Source: Candidatus Altimarinota bacterium (GTDB lineage Bacteria > Patescibacteriota > Gracilibacteria > UBA1369 > LOWO2-01-FULL-3). Taken from it: a stretch of 5,927 nt of DNA. Positions 4,675 to 5,927 of the stretch are shown piece after piece. A program made the translations under genes and the position numbers. The stretch spans positions 1 through 5,927 of the forward strand of contig JAOZTS010000073.1 in assembly GCA_029939035.1 (NCBI GenBank), read 5' to 3'. Numbering within the stretch: position 1 is the stretch's first letter; every line of letters begins with the position of its first letter. Below the pieces are notes generated by a model. It did not search any database, was not told where the DNA came from, and was given only the letters and a program-made list of their open reading frames with translations.

Positions 4675-5922
4675 ATGAAAAAACTATTAAGCACAATCCT
4701 AGCGTTTATCACGATATTCTCGAGCACAGCTTATGCTGCTGAGAACGATAGCGTGTACATAGATGTAAGCCCTGATTACCTATACGCAAGCGCTATACAT
4801 TCAATCACCGAGCAAGGAGTAGTACAAGGATACGAAGATGGAACATATAAGCCTGAAAGAACTCTCACACGTTCAGAACTTCTAAAAATAGCCCTAGAAA
4901 GCTTTGGAGAAAACTATATAGAGCAATTTCAATCAGAAAACTGTTTTCCAGACGTAACAGATGAAGATTGGGCAAACAAATACATCTGCTTCGCCAAAGA
5001 ACAAGGATACGTTCACGGATATGGAGATGGAACCTTTGGACCAAAAGATCCTGTAAATCTGGTAGAAGCACTGAAAATCATAATGGAAGTTTATGAATTA
5101 GAGTCCTATGACTTATTTCTAGATGAATCAATCTCAGACGACTGGTACAAGCCAATAATCGATTTCTCAACAGAAACAGAATTCATTCCATCAGATTTCA
5201 CAAGAATAGACCAAGACGTAAACAGAGGACAAATGGCAGAAATCATCGTTAGAGTTCAAAATTTCGATCCATTAGAAAAAATTACACCATCACTAAAACC
5301 TGAAATATTCGATCCACTTAGCTCAGAACTAGCCAATCTGCCCGAAACAAAACAGCTCAATGTCCCCTTCTCTGCACAAGCTCCATACCAAAAATGGATT
5401 GTTCCATACGACGAAGCATGCGAGGAAACATCAATGATAATGATCGACTACTACCACAACGGAAAAACGCTCACAACAGACACAGCAGACTCAGAGATCC
5501 TTTCGCTCACAAAATGGGTAGCAGACCAAGGATACGCGATTGATGTCGGAAGCTTCGACATGCAAGCAATTGTCACCGAATATTACGGAAAAACGGTAAA
5601 AACCTACACCAAAGACGATGTAACTATCGAAAACATAAAAGCTCTAATAACCATGGGATACCCAATCATAGTCCCATTTGCAGGACAAAATGTTGGGAAC
5701 AAAAACTACATCTACCCAGGCCCTCCATATCACGTACTCGTGTTAACCGGTTACGACGAGGAAAATTTCTACACAAACGATCCAGGAACCCAATTCGGCT
5801 ACAACTACGCATACGACCAACAGATCTTCTTTGATGCGATCCACGATTGGGCAGGAAGCAAAGACAATGTACTAGATGGACAAAAAGCAATCCTGGTCAT
5901 CGAGGATGAAAAAGTTCTATAA
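4675..5922 (+). CDS. Secreted SLH-repeat protein with C39-like cysteine peptidase domain
   Basis: 415 aa. A signal peptide (1-21: Lys-Lys head, hydrophobic core, AYA cleavage site) sends it out of the cell. Two clear S-layer homology repeats follow: about 29-78, with 'GVVQGYEDGTYKPERTLTRS' (48-67), and 91-141, with 'GYVHGYGDGTFGPKDPVN' (111-128). A degenerate third covers about 155-196 ('FTRIDQDVNRGQMAEIIVRV', 175-194). SLH repeats usually hold proteins to cell-wall polymers. After a linker, a papain-like C39-type domain runs from about 226 to 411. It shows 'LNVPFSAQAPYQKW' (228-241), the putative nucleophile Cys249 in DEACEETS, and PYHVLVLTGY with His353, then 'NFYTNDPGTQFGYNYAYD' (364-381) with Asp369 as the likely third residue. 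It is therefore probably a wall-attached surface peptidase; its substrate is unknown, and a transpeptidase or inactive role cannot be excluded. Cys90 and Cys105 in SLH2 could form a disulfide. The start gives a proper signal peptide; there is no clear Shine-Dalgarno. The last five bases after the stop are A. Confidence 0.92.
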   Translation: MKKLLSTILAFITIFSSTAYAAENDSVYIDVSPDYLYASAIHSITEQGVVQGYEDGTYKPERTLTRSELLKIALESFGENYIEQFQSENCFPDVTDEDWANKYICFAKEQGYVHGYGDGTFGPKDPVNLVEALKIIMEVYELESYDLFLDESISDDWYKPIIDFSTETEFIPSDFTRIDQDVNRGQMAEIIVRVQNFDPLEKITPSLKPEIFDPLSSELANLPETKQLNVPFSAQAPYQKWIVPYDEACEETSMIMIDYYHNGKTLTTDTADSEILSLTKWVADQGYAIDVGSFDMQAIVTEYYGKTVKTYTKDDVTIENIKALITMGYPIIVPFAGQNVGNKNYIYPGPPYHVLVLTGYDEENFYTNDPGTQFGYNYAYDQQIFFDAIHDWAGSKDNVLDGQKAILVIEDEKVL

Positions 5923-5927
5923 AAAAA

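Noticed and set aside
1..5927. CRISPR array, insertion sequence, tRNA/rRNA or known defence system
   Set aside because: No spaced direct repeats, no terminal inverted repeats or transposase, no clover-leaf sequence, and all large frames are identified envelope families.

Overview
The window looks like chromosomal DNA from a low-GC (roughly 35-40% by eye) bacterium with standard-type sigma70 promoters. It carries envelope genes, and none of them is preceded by a recognisable Shine-Dalgarno sequence. The combination of a secreted protein with SLH repeats fused to a C39-like peptidase, very short leaders and compact spacing resembles Candidate Phyla Radiation (Patescibacteria) genomes, perhaps Peregrinibacteria/Gracilibacteria-like. 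This placement is an inference from protein style, not from a marker gene. TGA is used as a real stop at 4626-4628, which argues against the TGA=Gly code of Absconditabacteria and some Gracilibacteria.

Layout: positions 1-2545 hold a minus-strand operon read in the order creD (2479-1184), a SIMPL/DUF541 membrane-anchored protein (1146-385) and the N-terminal part of an MscS-family mechanosensitive channel (377 to beyond the left edge). One promoter lies at 2517-2545. Positions 2540-2771 form a separate minus-strand transcription unit: a near-consensus promoter, a 33-codon ORF for a hydrophobic peptide, and a perfect 10-bp terminator hairpin whose T-run merges with the -35 box of the creD operon. 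Positions 2800-4179 hold a flotillin (SPFH/coiled-coil) gene on the minus strand. From a divergent promoter region (4180-4262), a VanZ-like membrane protein is read on the plus strand (4263-4628), apparently from a leaderless mRNA. It is followed by a secreted SLH-C39 protein (4675-5922) whose promoter -35 overlaps the VanZ stop codon.

Functionally all recognisable products sit in or outside the membrane: a CreD-type stress protein, a SIMPL protein, a tension-gated channel, a membrane-organising flotillin, a VanZ-like protein and a surface peptidase. The simplest reading is an envelope-maintenance neighbourhood. No mobile element, CRISPR array, tRNA, rRNA or classical defence system is visible. 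The least explained items are the independently transcribed 33-aa peptide (or small RNA) and a shared TTTAA[C/T]CTT motif at the ribosome-binding position of three genes.
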